From positions 882,384 to 946,383 of the forward strand of contig ML976665.1 in assembly GCA_010015655.1 (NCBI GenBank): DNA of 64,000 nucleotides, given 5' to 3'. The stretch is from Bimuria novae-zelandiae CBS 107.79. Taxonomy: Eukaryota; Ascomycota; Dothideomycetes; Pleosporales; Didymosphaeriaceae. The position numbers were made by a program, and so were the translations under genes. This document shows positions 43,508-53,011 of the stretch, piece by piece. The stretch's first letter is position 1, and each line of letters begins with the position of its first letter. The notes below the pieces were generated by a model, which saw only the letters and a list, made by a program, of their open reading frames with translations, was not told the DNA's origin and searched no databases.

Positions 43508-43847
43508 AAGGTAACAACCGTTTCACCGTCAGGATAGCATTTCCTGCAATCGCTCGGATGCGAGCCATAACATATTTGTGGGATCAAGCAAATATTAGCG
43601 CGCAAGACATGCACGTACACGAGGAAACCGACAGCTGTACAACTGCAAGAATTGGCTACGCTACCCCTCGTAAGTTTACGGATGTAATCAACGGTAAATA
43701 TGATGATCCTCGTACTCGTAACTACTCGCTCGGGTAGGAATGCCACGATGGAAAATGTTCTCAACGAAATACAGTATTTTGAGAGGTCCTAATGCTCCAT
43801 TGCCATGCGTCTTGAAAACATAAGAAATCACTGTCCTTCTTCTGCCA
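43508..43847. other. Region between HET pseudogene and small minus-strand gene
   Basis: Open in one plus-strand frame up to 43,737 (for example TVRIAFPAIARMRAITYLWD). This could be a frameshifted tail of the HET protein. No domain recognised. Confidence 0.35.
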
Positions 43848-44120
43848 CTACGCTGCCATGTCTGCCTCCGAGGCTGCACGATTGTGCCTTCGCGTAATGT
43901 CGCTCATCTTTCCATCCGGAACATAACCCTTTATAGGCGAAGCTGAAAACTCATCCACCCTAAACCTCTTGACGTGAATCTTCGGCTTATTGGTATATCG
44001 CGTCTCCTGCAACTTCCACTCGTTCAGTTCTCCGTCCAGAGCCTTAACTGCTAGTACCCTCTCCGTCCACTCGTAATTCATGTACGCCGTAAACGGCACC
44101 CCATCATGGTCATGAGCCAT
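43848..44120 (-). CDS. Small protein of unknown function (90 aa)
   Basis: Starts MAHDHDGVPFTAYMNYEWTE and ends DITRRHNRAASEADMAA. It is a balanced, hydrophilic composition with no low-complexity run or signal peptide, unlike the shadow ORFs around it. The stop and start are both clean. A core KIHVKRFRVDEFSASPIKGY looks like beta-strand-rich globular sequence. I do not recognise the family. It could be a single-exon small gene or the last exon of a longer one; the AG just upstream of the ATG on its strand (GCAGGTGTAATGG) leaves the second option open. Confidence 0.5.
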   Translation of the reverse strand: MAHDHDGVPFTAYMNYEWTERVLAVKALDGELNEWKLQETRYTNKPKIHVKRFRVDEFSASPIKGYVPDGKMSDITRRHNRAASEADMAA

Positions 44121-45053
44121 TACACCTGCCCGTATCAGAATTCACAACGGTCACCGCGGGCCACCGAAAATTTGCGTTCGATAGCGCAGGTGATCTCGGG
44201 GTCTACTATTTCGAGTATAAAAGCTAGCAAAGACAAGGCTATAATCAACACTTCTCGAGGACTTTTCTAACTTTTCTATTGGTGTTTTTGATTTTTGGTA
44301 GCGAACGGGCGAGCCACTGGGTCGGATAAGGCAGCAGTGCCACGCAGAACTTGTTAGGTTGACTCCTACAAGGCCTTCCCTGCCGGTGAAGATGTGCGGC
44401 TGGCCGTAGTCTTCAACGCACGTGCGGCCGATCTCGGGCTTCTGTTCGACGCAGTAGAGGACGTGAAGGCGGTTCTTGTACGCGCGTGATGCGGGACGAG
44501 AAGGTCGTGCGGACGGTCGACGCGGCAGTTGTCTTGGATCTCTTGGATCTCATTGGAGAAACTCCGCGAATGCCTCATCGTTGAAGATTGTGTAGGCTCT
44601 GTCGGGTTTCGAGTGGGCGCGCGTTTTCTGTCACGTAGATTTGCGGGTAGGCTCGAGTTGCGGTACACTGTTCGATCAGTACGGAGTGTGCCGTTAGCTG
44701 CGCGTTGGAACGCGTTTGAGACCGGAGGGACAGTCTGAGCTGCGGTCTGGGGCTTCTCGCAAGCCCCTCAGTTCCGGAACTTCTCACAGTACGTAGTGAT
44801 GGCGTGTTCGGGTGGAGCTTCGGCAAGAGAGAGACACTGCGAGCGTTGTTGAAGTCTTGTGAGGCGGTAGAAGGGCGGCAGAAGGGCGGTCACTTTGGTG
44901 CTGCGGATCGTAGAGGCAGGCACGCGCGGTCGCCATGGTAAACACAGTAAGCCAACATGCGCGGTGACAGTGCAGCCTGCAAAGAACGAGTAGAGTGTAC
45001 AACATCGATAGATTTGATTTAGCTATACGATATACATGCCCTTGCACACCAGA
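44121..45053. other. Gene-poor stretch
   Basis: 933 bp. A plus-strand TATAAAA at 44,216-44,222 with a leader-like sequence after it (ATCAACACTTCTCGAGG) is not followed by a coherent ORF. The remaining ORFs are GC-rich shadows. Confidence 0.4.
44216..44222 (+). promoter_or_regulatory. TATA box without a recognisable downstream gene
   Basis: TATAAAA followed by about 35 bp of typical fungal initiation sequence (TCAACACTTCTC). The first plus-strand ATGs lead to short frames only. It may be a relic promoter. Confidence 0.3.
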
Positions 45054-45433
45054 CTATGGTACTGGCCCCTGCCCCGCCAGGTACGATGGTGATCTCCAAC
45101 TCCGCAAAAACCTCTCCCCAGTGTGCAAGTGCAAACCCACCGCGTGATCAGTCAATGATACCAGCCCCTGCCCCGCTGTGTATGATGGCGACCTCCGACT
45201 CCGTAGACGCCTCTCACTGAGCATAATTCTCCAAGTGGCATAGACGACGACTCCGGCACCTGCCTCGCCGGGAGTAGTAGCGACCTCCGACGCCGTAGAC
45301 GCTTCCTTCCATGCCACAGGTAGAACTCACCTGACACTCGTTGCTGTGATCGAACAATGGTCGCGGCACCTTCCTCGCCGACGACAGTGGCAACCTCCAA
45401 CTCCGCAGAAGCCTCCCTTCGATGTCGAGTGTA
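45054..45433 (-). repeat. Four degenerate tandem units of about 95-115 bp
   Basis: On the minus strand each unit contains GAGGCTTCTGCGGAGTTGG or a variant (GAAGCGTCTACGGCGTCGG, GAGGCGTCTACGGAGTCGG, GAGGTTTTTGCGGAGTTGG). Each is followed by AGGTCGCCA-like sequence and then GGCGRGGCAGGTGCC or GGGGCAGGGGC. Core starts are near 45,425, 45,312, 45,211 and 45,112. The units keep similar spacing but change frame between them: one frame gives EASTASEVATTPGEAGAGVV in unit 2. A minus-strand TATA box lies just upstream (45,476-45,481). This may be a decayed repeat-protein gene or a cluster of repeated small exons. Confidence 0.5.
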
Positions 45434-46239
45434 GTTGAGTGAGCGAGGAAAGAGGGAAAGAGGCGGCAGGCAGTTTTTATATGACCAGGTGTGGGACCGT
45501 AGGCAGGCAGGCGCGGGGCGTTAGTGCTAGCATGGGGTTCGTGCACCACGCTGGCCGCCGTATTTGCATACCATAGGTATCTTGCAAGTGAACCAAGGTG
45601 CGTGCAAACGTGACTGGCAGGAAAGCCCAGGTGAAAGTGACTCGAGAAGCTCAGCGCGTAGATAGGCAGCAGCGAATACTAATCTTCAAGTGTAAATTAA
45701 GTCGCGCTCGAGCCATTTGGCATTCAACTGTCCTCATGCATGCACGAGCCCACAGTGAATCAAGTACACGTGATTTCTGTCCTTGAATCACATCAGGACG
45801 ATCTCAACCAAGAAGTGCGAGTGAAGCCCTTTATTGCATATAGAAGTACTCCCGAGGACTTGATTAATTTTGTGAGAAATCATGCGGTTGACACAACCAT
45901 GGAAGCAGGTTTAAAGGTACTGGAATATTAAATATATTTACCAAAATTTCGAAGCGAAGGCAAATTAGGAAGACTGAGGTTCCACTATGGAATTGATACA
46001 ATCTTGATCGCGCTATGCCTATGTAATCTTGCGAACCTACTGTCAATACTGCGCCACAGTAGTACCTAGGTAGGTTTTCGCAGCGTGCCACGGTTCATCC
46101 TCGCCGCGATCCACCTCAACACGGCTCTAAAACCCCATGCACGTAAAATTGCCACCTTTTGCGCACGTTTCTGCCTTGAGGAGCCCACAGTGGTTCTTGT
46201 GACGGTCACCCACGAAAAGGCTTAAATCAAGAAGATCAA
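45434..46239. other. Gene-poor stretch
   Basis: Nothing is recognised apart from the TATA region at 45,476. ORFs are under 80 codons and without domains. Confidence 0.4.
45476..45481 (-). promoter_or_regulatory. TATA box reading into the repeat array
   Basis: On the minus strand TATAAAAACTGCC is followed by a C/T-rich leader (CTCTTTCCCTCTTTCC) and CTCAACTACACTCGACATCG, a textbook fungal initiation region. The expected ATG is replaced by ATC, directly before repeat unit 1. Confidence 0.4.
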
Positions 46240-47100
46240 TACTAAATTGAGCTTTATAGATCCAACGGCCCGTGTTTCTTCACCGTCGGTTCCATGTGTT
46301 GTTGAGTCGTACGTTATACTACCCTTTCGAGAACCGACCAAACACGGCAGTGATGGAGAACACATCCGGCTCGCATCTTGTGGCCTCGACACAGAAAAGG
46401 TCGCAAGGAAGCAGATGCAGGTATCGAGACGATCGACCAGGTTGATGACGTCTGTACTGTCCGTGCGAATCGTAAGGTTGTCCTCTCCATAGGTGCAATC
46501 GGGAGTCCTGCAATCCTCAAGCATTCTGGTGTTTACAATCCCATCTTCCTCTCACGGTTCCATACCTACTATCATTGATCTCCCCGCTGTAGGGGAAAGC
46601 CTCCAAGACCAGACCACTCCGGTTTCCTCGCCGCCACCACGCGCAACTATACCGGCTTCCCCGTCTTCGTGACATACACCTCTCTCCATGACCTCTTCGG
46701 CGATCAGACCTCAACCGTGTATCAAGCACCCGTGGATAAGTTACCAGAATATGCTGCGCTGACTGCCGCACAAAACGGTGGTATTAATACCGCAGGGAAT
46801 CAGGAACGGATCTGCCAGTTCCAGCTCGATCCACTCATGGAAAGCAACACACCCACATCTGAACTCTCACCGCTGGTTCTCGGACGCGCAATTAGTGGCC
46901 TCCTCTGGTTTCTGTAGCCCTTTAGCCGTGGCAGTGTACCCATCGTCAGCGTGAACGATTTTACTCACCTATCCATCGATGCGCGCCTTCTGTCCATTTA
47001 TTTCGACGGTGTGGTCGCAACAGCGAAGTTCGTGTGCGAGTTTAGTATCCTAGCGCCGGTATTGGACATCGTATGCGGCGACGTTGTCAGTTCTTACCAG
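46240..47100 (+). pseudogene. GMC-family oxidoreductase, truncated and broken
   Basis: Only the middle and C-terminal half of a flavin-dependent glucose-methanol-choline oxidoreductase is present. Near 46,460-46,540 the frame reads VRANRKVVLSIGAIGSPAIL then KHSGV, the second GMC signature. A frameshift follows, then PTIIDLPAVGESLQDQTT (about 46,565-46,610), the family's 'DLPGVGxNLQDH' with His lost. A second frameshift follows, then NYTGFPVFVTYTSLHDLFGD. A stop at 46,915-46,917 precedes the C-terminal PFSRGSV and SIDARLLSIYFDGVV. The FAD-binding N-terminal GxGxxG half is absent. With two frameshifts, a stop and no N-terminus it is not functional. Confidence 0.7.
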
Positions 47101-47457
47101 TGCGACCGACGAGGTCTGGCTGTATTGAGGGCAAGTGCGAAGAACATGAGACGCGTGGTAGATAATGGCGTTAAAGTCCATTGGGTCGGAAGATGTGAGG
47201 GTGGTGGATATGAGTGCGATGGCGGTGCAAGATGCGGGGCATAGCATGGCTTTGATATATAGGGTCGTGAAGATCGGGCTGCATACAAGATTAGCCTAGC
47301 AAATCATGAGAGTATTGGAGATGCGATACGCGAATGATCTATCTTTTTGTTAGGAGCTGAGTGCTCTGCTGAACAAAAAAGCATAGGAAGGAAGATCGGC
47401 CTAGCGCGATGGACTTAGCCTACTATAGACTAGCGCTTACTAATTTCGCATCCACGC
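47101..47457. other. Flank between GMC pseudogene and Tc1-like element
   Basis: About 357 bp without recognisable coding sequence; TA content rises toward the element. Confidence 0.35.
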
Positions 47458-49105
47458 CACCAGGTGGCGAGCTAATTCGTGATCGGTTTATGTAAGCACA
47501 ACCGCCAAATTTTGTTCTCCCATAGTAATCACCATACAAAGTCGAGATTCTGAGGTTCTTGACGCATATTGACTTGATTTGAGGCTGAACTTGATTTTAA
47601 AGCTTAAATCTGACGCGTAGAGTTCAGATTTGGTGTTGAGATCTCAGGATCTCTACAGTATATTCACCAGCGTTGTGAGCGTATCTTCTCGCCGCCAGTT
47701 TCTATGAGCCTTTGGCAGCGATCTGGCATCTCCTCGATAAGCTCCCTGATCTCATTGATAGAGATCTCATCCCATATTTGCCGTAGTATATCCTTGAGGT
47801 GTTTTGTAGTCCCATCCTAAGGCGTCTCACCTTCACATGGCTTGTGGAGACGCCTTTTGGCCTTTTCTTTAAGGATGAGCCAGCATCCTTCTGTAGGATT
47901 GAGATCTGGTGACCTCCCTAGGTGTATAAGGAGCCGCACTCCTTAAGATATCTTAAATATACGCGCAACGTTATATTTTAATCTTATACTATATAACGGG
48001 TTATTATCTTCTTATAGAATAAAATATTTATAAGGATTACGAGTGCGCGCGTCGTTAAGGATCTTAATATACATAGGCAGTACATGCTCTGTATAGTAGG
48101 CTTGCGTCATATAGTTCCCCTAAGGATCTACGTCGACTTTAGGAGGCTTATGAGCCTCCCATTCTTATACGCGCTCTTCGTACTGCTGAGAGGACTCATA
48201 CATCCTTTTACAAGGTTTCGGCGGAGGCTTAACGACTATAGGCATCTCTTTATCGTCGTTGTAAAAGTAGAGCTCTAATTTAAAGTCCCAGTTAACGCAG
48301 GCGTACATGTGTAAAACCTAACCCCTAGGAGCGCTCCAAGGCTGCATATCAGTAATTTTTCTGTATCGTTTTTGCTGCCCGCGTTGACGCAGCTGACGAG
48401 GCTTTTAGAGGCGCTTATGTAGGTTAAAATAAGCCTTGTCAGTGAAGAAAACTTAATCCTAGTAACCTGTAATAGGCAGATCCTTGTTCTGCTGGCTATA
48501 CTATACGCGCGCAGCTTTATTAGCGTCTATTAAAGGATTACTATAGGGCGCTATGTACATGTAAGCGTCGAGTCGTTAACTAAAGTTATATTATAACTAA
48601 CGCTTAGAGAGCTTAACGCTATACTTTTTAGCTTAATAGGTAAGTAGGCGTTAACTATAGGGATTCTACTCAGGCTCTGCCATGTATTTAAGAACTTGTA
48701 TAGGCGTTTAAAAAGCTCTCCCAAGCTTATTACTATTAAGCTTAGCTAAAGGTTTACGCGTACGCCTTTACGCGATCTTTATACCTAGCTCGCGTTATTA
48801 ACGCCTCTAACGTTTGCTTATAGCCTTAGAGATTTGAAATAGCTTGTTAACGTCGTTAATAGTCTCGCCATTCGCCCGGTGGCTACAACGGTGTAGATAG
48901 GCTAATTTCGTAGGCGTAGTATATTAGATATTAGGTTCAGAGCGTTCGGGCGTTCGCGGCGCGTCGATTGAGCTGCTCATCGTAGGAATCGGACGAGATT
49001 TGGGTGATTGGTGTAAGGGTGAAGTTTTGTTGTAGATGGAGGGGCTGTTGTTGATGGCTAGTGCTGCTTACGTACACCGATCACGAATTAGCTCGCCACC
49101 TGGTG
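47458..49105 (-). mobile_element. Tc1/mariner-superfamily-like element, RIP-mutated
   Basis: 1,648 bp bounded by inverted repeats of about 45 bp: left CACCAGGTGGCGAGCTAATT (47,458 on) and right ending AATTAGCTCGCCACCTGGTG (49,105). The repeats share GCTAATTCGTGATCGGT and a GTAAGCA-like inner edge. Outside them the sequence is ACGC on both sides (47,454-47,457 and 49,106-49,109) rather than TA. The outermost CACC(A/T)GGTG is itself palindromic, so the exact boundary is uncertain by a few bases. Confidence 0.75.
47640..48990 (-). pseudogene. Tc1-like transposase, RIP-destroyed
   Basis: On the minus strand, legible blocks include LQPWSAPRG-like sequence, YACVNWDFKLELYFYNDD and VVKPPPKPCKRMYESSQQYE. 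Near 47,900-47,960 the block HLGRSPDLNPTEGCWLILKE continues with KAKRRLHKPCEGE, the conserved 'SPDLNPIExxW' catalytic region of Tc1-type DDE enzymes. The last part (IRELIEEMPDRCQRLIETGG) is the family C-terminus. Stops elsewhere, mainly between 47,940 and 48,120 and beyond 48,500, destroy the gene. Confidence 0.75.
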
Positions 49106-49437
49106 ACGCAAGTTGGTCAGTCAGCGTTGTGCGGGGAAGCAGAACCAACCACGACAACAGGAAGTTCCCGCGGCCGAGAAGTTTGAGCAAATACGGTCGG
49201 CCATCGAAGCTGTCAGCTTGCTTCAACAATGCCGTGTCGCTGCCGCTCGCTCGGCGTTGCGTGCTTTGGGTAAACTTGTTCCATGCCGACTGCGATTGCT
49301 AAGCTCGCGCAGCTCTGGGCAGAGGTCTTATGAATCAGAATAAAGACGAGCGAAGCCTCACATGCTACTGATCATTCTTCAATCGACGTAAATCATCTAG
49401 CAACACAAGTGGGAGCGCACGATCGAACGCAGTTGTG
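49106..49437. other. Intergenic region upstream of the PNPOx/reductase gene
   Basis: 332 bp. No gene or clear promoter element is seen. Confidence 0.4.
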
Positions 49438-51249
49438 ATGGCTTTCTCACTGGGAATGTCCTTTCACGAGGGCGAAGCCAAAATGCACAAGCTCCTACAA
49501 GTTCCCTACATGGAAAATCCTACATCAACGATGCTCACAGCCCAAGCAGCATTCCGTCTTCAACATGCACCGCTTCTTGCCATCGGTACATTGGACTCGC
49601 AAGGTCGACCGTGGACAACGCTTTGGGGTGGCAATCAGGGTTTCTCGGAGATGCTGGGAGGTGGCATCATCGGAACGCGAACGCTCATCGACTCAGCTCA
49701 CGATCCTGTTGTTCAGGCCCTAGTAGGTCATGCGGAAAAGGGACAAATGGTGCAAGGGAATGAGAAGATGGTGGCTGGACTTACTATTGATCTTATGGAG
49801 CGGAAAAGAGTGAAGCTCTTTGGACGAGTCATCGCTGGAGGTATTAATGAGGTCAAAATCGAAATGGAAGGGAACCGCTCAATGTCAGCTGATATACCCG
49901 AAGTTCAGGACCAGATTCAGCTCATTACCAAGATCGAACAAAGTATGGGCAACTGCCCAAAGTACCTGAACCAGTACGAGATACGACCTGCGATAGTCAC
50001 GCAGACTCTAGCATCCCAGTCCGAAACGCTCTCAGAAGAAGCAAGGGCCATAATTTTACAGTCGGATATGTTCTTTCTCACAACGAGTGTCACCGAAGAC
50101 ATGGACACCAATCATAGGGGAGGCCCTGCTGGATTCACACGCGTGCTCTCGGATGCAGAGCTTGTTTACCCTGAATATTCCGGAAATCGGCTGTACCAAT
50201 CCCTTGGAAATCTCCTCGTGAATCCAAAAATTGGCATCACGTTTCCCAACTACGAGACGGGCGACGTACTCTACATTACGGGAAGCACGGAAGTACTGGC
50301 TGGTCCCGATGCGGCAGCATTGCTCCCCGGGAGCAACCTTGCCGTCAAGATCAAGGTCATAGAAGCGCGTCTGGTCAGACAAGGGCTACCATTTCGAGGC
50401 ACGCGGAAGATTCCCTCGCCCTACAACCCATTGGTTCGAACCCTACCCTCGGAGGGCAATATGAAGGCTTCGATAACACCTGCGCGAAAGAATGCCCAGC
50501 TCGTCAAGAAGATACCGTTCGGTCCAAGCATTTGCCGTTTCACTTTCTCTGTCCCGGAGGGGATACAGTACTCGCCCGGACAGTGGGTGGCCCTCGACTT
50601 CTCTGAGCATCTTGACATGGGGTACTCACACATGCGAGATGACGACCCGCGAAGCTTGAATGACGACTTTGTGCGCACCTTCACTATTTCGTCGACTCCA
50701 TCCGGTAATGAAGAGGATCGGGAATTCGAGATAACGATAAGGAATGTTGGCGTTGTCACCGATTATTTGTTCCGCCAGAATGATCGCGCCGGTTTCGAAG
50801 TATCCATCGTAGGGATTGGCGGAGAGTTCGTGATCGAGCCGGATAGGAACAGCACTAAGCTCACGCCGTTTATTGCGGGCGGAGTCGGCATTACACCATT
50901 ACTTGGTCAAATTGAAAGATTACATCCGGATTCGGATCGGCTAAGGCTCTTGTGGACAACGCGACTGACCGACATCGACCTAGCAATAAACACGCTAGAG
51001 GCACATCCAAATCTCGCTCGGAACATCAAAATGTTCTTCACTGGCAGCAGTACAAGTTCCGATGTCGATGCTAAGATTGGACAGCTGAAGAGCAAGGGAG
51101 CAAACGTCTTCATGAGAAGAATAGAGAAGGTAGACCTCGATATCGAAGGGGCGGGGTCCTTCTACCTGTGCGCCGGTGGCCCCTTGAGAAAGGAGCTTTT
51201 GAACTGGTTGGAAATGAGAACCGTGATTTTCGAGAACTTTGACTATTGA
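49438..51249 (+). CDS. PNPOx-like / ferredoxin-NADP-reductase-like flavoprotein
   Basis: Single exon, 603 aa from the first ATG (MAFSLGMSFHEGEAKMHKLL). The N-terminal half (about residues 35-330) resembles the pyridoxamine-phosphate-oxidase-like FMN-binding barrel: LLAIGTLDSQGRPWTTLWGG, then GGPAGFTRVLSDAELVYPEY and SGNRLYQSLGNLLVNPKIGI. The C-terminal half (about 340-603) is a reductase module. It has YSPGQWVALDF, the FAD-binding FVRTFTISSTP, the NAD(P) motif FIAGGVGITPLLGQIERLHP, and FYLCAGGPLRKELLNWL. The protein stops after the reductase module: the C-terminal 2Fe-2S ferredoxin domain of related bacterial fusions is absent. Probable NAD(P)H-dependent flavin oxidoreductase; the substrate is not predictable. 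Confidence 0.82.
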   Translation: MAFSLGMSFHEGEAKMHKLLQVPYMENPTSTMLTAQAAFRLQHAPLLAIGTLDSQGRPWTTLWGGNQGFSEMLGGGIIGTRTLIDSAHDPVVQALVGHAEKGQMVQGNEKMVAGLTIDLMERKRVKLFGRVIAGGINEVKIEMEGNRSMSADIPEVQDQIQLITKIEQSMGNCPKYLNQYEIRPAIVTQTLASQSETLSEEARAIILQSDMFFLTTSVTEDMDTNHRGGPAGFTRVLSDAELVYPEYSGNRLYQSLGNLLVNPKIGITFPNYETGDVLYITGSTEVLAGPDAAALLPGSNLAVKIKVIEARLVRQGLPFRGTRKIPSPYNPLVRTLPSEGNMKASITPARKNAQLVKKIPFGPSICRFTFSVPEGIQYSPGQWVALDFSEHLDMGYSHMRDDDPRSLNDDFVRTFTISSTPSGNEEDREFEITIRNVGVVTDYLFRQNDRAGFEVSIVGIGGEFVIEPDRNSTKLTPFIAGGVGITPLLGQIERLHPDSDRLRLLWTTRLTDIDLAINTLEAHPNLARNIKMFFTGSSTSSDVDAKIGQLKSKGANVFMRRIEKVDLDIEGAGSFYLCAGGPLRKELLNWLEMRTVIFENFDY

Positions 51250-52826
51250 GAGGATTGAAGAGAAGTTTTTCCTAGGTGGTCAGCAACCTTCGTACCGGGG
51301 CTCGCCTCGCGCCTCAACGCCCGTCGGAGATAGAGGGGTCACTTAAACAGGCGCGCAACAAATCAGTGGAAATGAGGACAACAATAGCTCATAGTACTGA
51401 CGTCTCTCGGTCGCTATCATTGATGTTCTGTGACTGTGCGCCACAGTTATGAGCCCGGAATCGCTGAAGCCTGCGCAAGCGCTCGAGCTGCGGATTGGCA
51501 CTTGGGTGGGGTACCACAAGCGAGCACGTGCACACCACAGAAATAGCCAAGAGCATACTGCACCAAAGAGCACTGCACCAAAGAGCACTGCGCCAGAGAG
51601 CACTAGGCTAGCAATGGAAATGCTAGCGCTAGATGGCTATAGTGCCAGATGGCTAAGAGTCAGTTGTAAGAAGGACCACAGACGTTGAGAGCAAGCGAGA
51701 GAGAGACTGGAGCAGAATATACAGGGCATGTTGCGCTGCGGCCAATGTGTATGAGAAACCTTGAAAAGCTTCCAGCTCTACGCTACGCTACGATCTGGGG
51801 GGGTGTGTGACGGTTAAGAACATTCTACTCCGACAGGAGCAGAAGGGTAGCCTTTTGCTCCGCGACATGTTCTGCAAATTGTTCACTAAGCGTGGAGCTA
51901 TCCAAAGCGACCTGCGGTAGCGGTTGGAATGGATAGTGGAGCAAAAGCACTGGTACCTCTATTTTTGTTTGCGTTCATTCAACAGTCGATTGATTAAGGT
52001 CATCCATCGAAACTGTTCACAGTCATAGATTTTCGTATTTTTTGACCACATGGTTCGTCAGAGCAGGTCGATCGTGGTTTAGTTGGCGAAGCAAACGCTT
52101 TCACACTCATCAACAATTTCAAGCCAAGTGCACAGTATAACCGCACGGTTGAGGAAGTCATGGGATTTTCTGGAAGAGGGATTGGTCACGTGAATTTAAT
52201 TTGCTATGAAAGCTAAGCGAAACTTCTTTTTTAGGCAGGTCACAAAAGTCATCGATTACAGTCCCGCTACGCGGGAACGGCGGCGGGGCTCCGACGGCTA
52301 TCTATGGTGCGTCCTCCACGACCCTACCATTGTACTTTCAGCTCGGGGCCACTGGTGTACAAATTCCAGCTGCCGATTATCAGGTGCCGCTAGCGCAAGA
52401 TCGATGACGAGGTATTAAAGAGCGACGCCTCGAAAGACCGTGATTTACTGCAATATGCTTAAACGGCTAAAGTGATTGTCGACGACCCCTCCACAACGGC
52501 GAATTGAGACTTCTGGAGGGCTCCCCATCCGCTAACAGCAATGGCGTCCATACCTGAACCTGCAAACTTCCCAGCAATAGCATTCGAGATCTGAACCCTG
52601 CAAACACTACCTTAGATGCGTAAGTCGCGGACTGCGAGTAGGACGGGAACTCCTCTCTGTTTCAGTCATAGAACTGCAGAACTTGGGCGCAGTATGAAGT
52701 ACCGGTAATTTTCCGTTGGCGACACCCATGCTGATGGAGATCTTTGCTTGCCCCTACCGAGGCATGATCTACTTGCGGGTTCCCGGGAAACAGAACGCCC
52801 TAGAATGCTTGTTGGACCTGCTCATT
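51250..52826. other. Long intergenic region
   Basis: About 1.6 kb. It contains a 15-bp minisatellite (51,556-51,600). A short open stretch near 52,090-52,200 reads ANAFTLINNFKPSAQYNRTV, without a recognised family. No full gene. Confidence 0.4.
51556..51600 (+). repeat. Three tandem copies of a 15-bp unit
   Basis: ACTGCACCAAAGAGC occurs twice, followed by ACTGCGCCAGAGAGC. Read on the minus strand it gives a repeating GAVLF peptide, but no gene surrounds it. Confidence 0.7.
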
Positions 52827-52832
52827 TATAAA
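52827..52832 (+). promoter_or_regulatory. TATA box of the carboxylesterase gene
   Basis: TATAAA about 180 bp before the chosen ATG at 53,012. The distance is long but there is no closer candidate. Confidence 0.3.
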
Positions 52833-53011
52833 GTGGCCAATCTTGGTTAGTGCCTGGGGATCGAATTCGGGGTTTCGGGAGTATTTCTGAAAAGTCCAAG
52901 AGGTACAAAATATATCAGAGCATCGGCTTTCCTCATTTCAAAGATCCACGGCGAACAAAGCTTGTCTCTCAGAACCGGGCCAACCTAACAGAGAGCACAT
53001 CAATTAGAATC

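Noticed and set aside
51343..51603. Minus-strand ORF with GAVLF repeats as a repeat protein
   Set aside because: Produced by a three-copy 15-bp minisatellite with no start context, domain or neighbouring exon.
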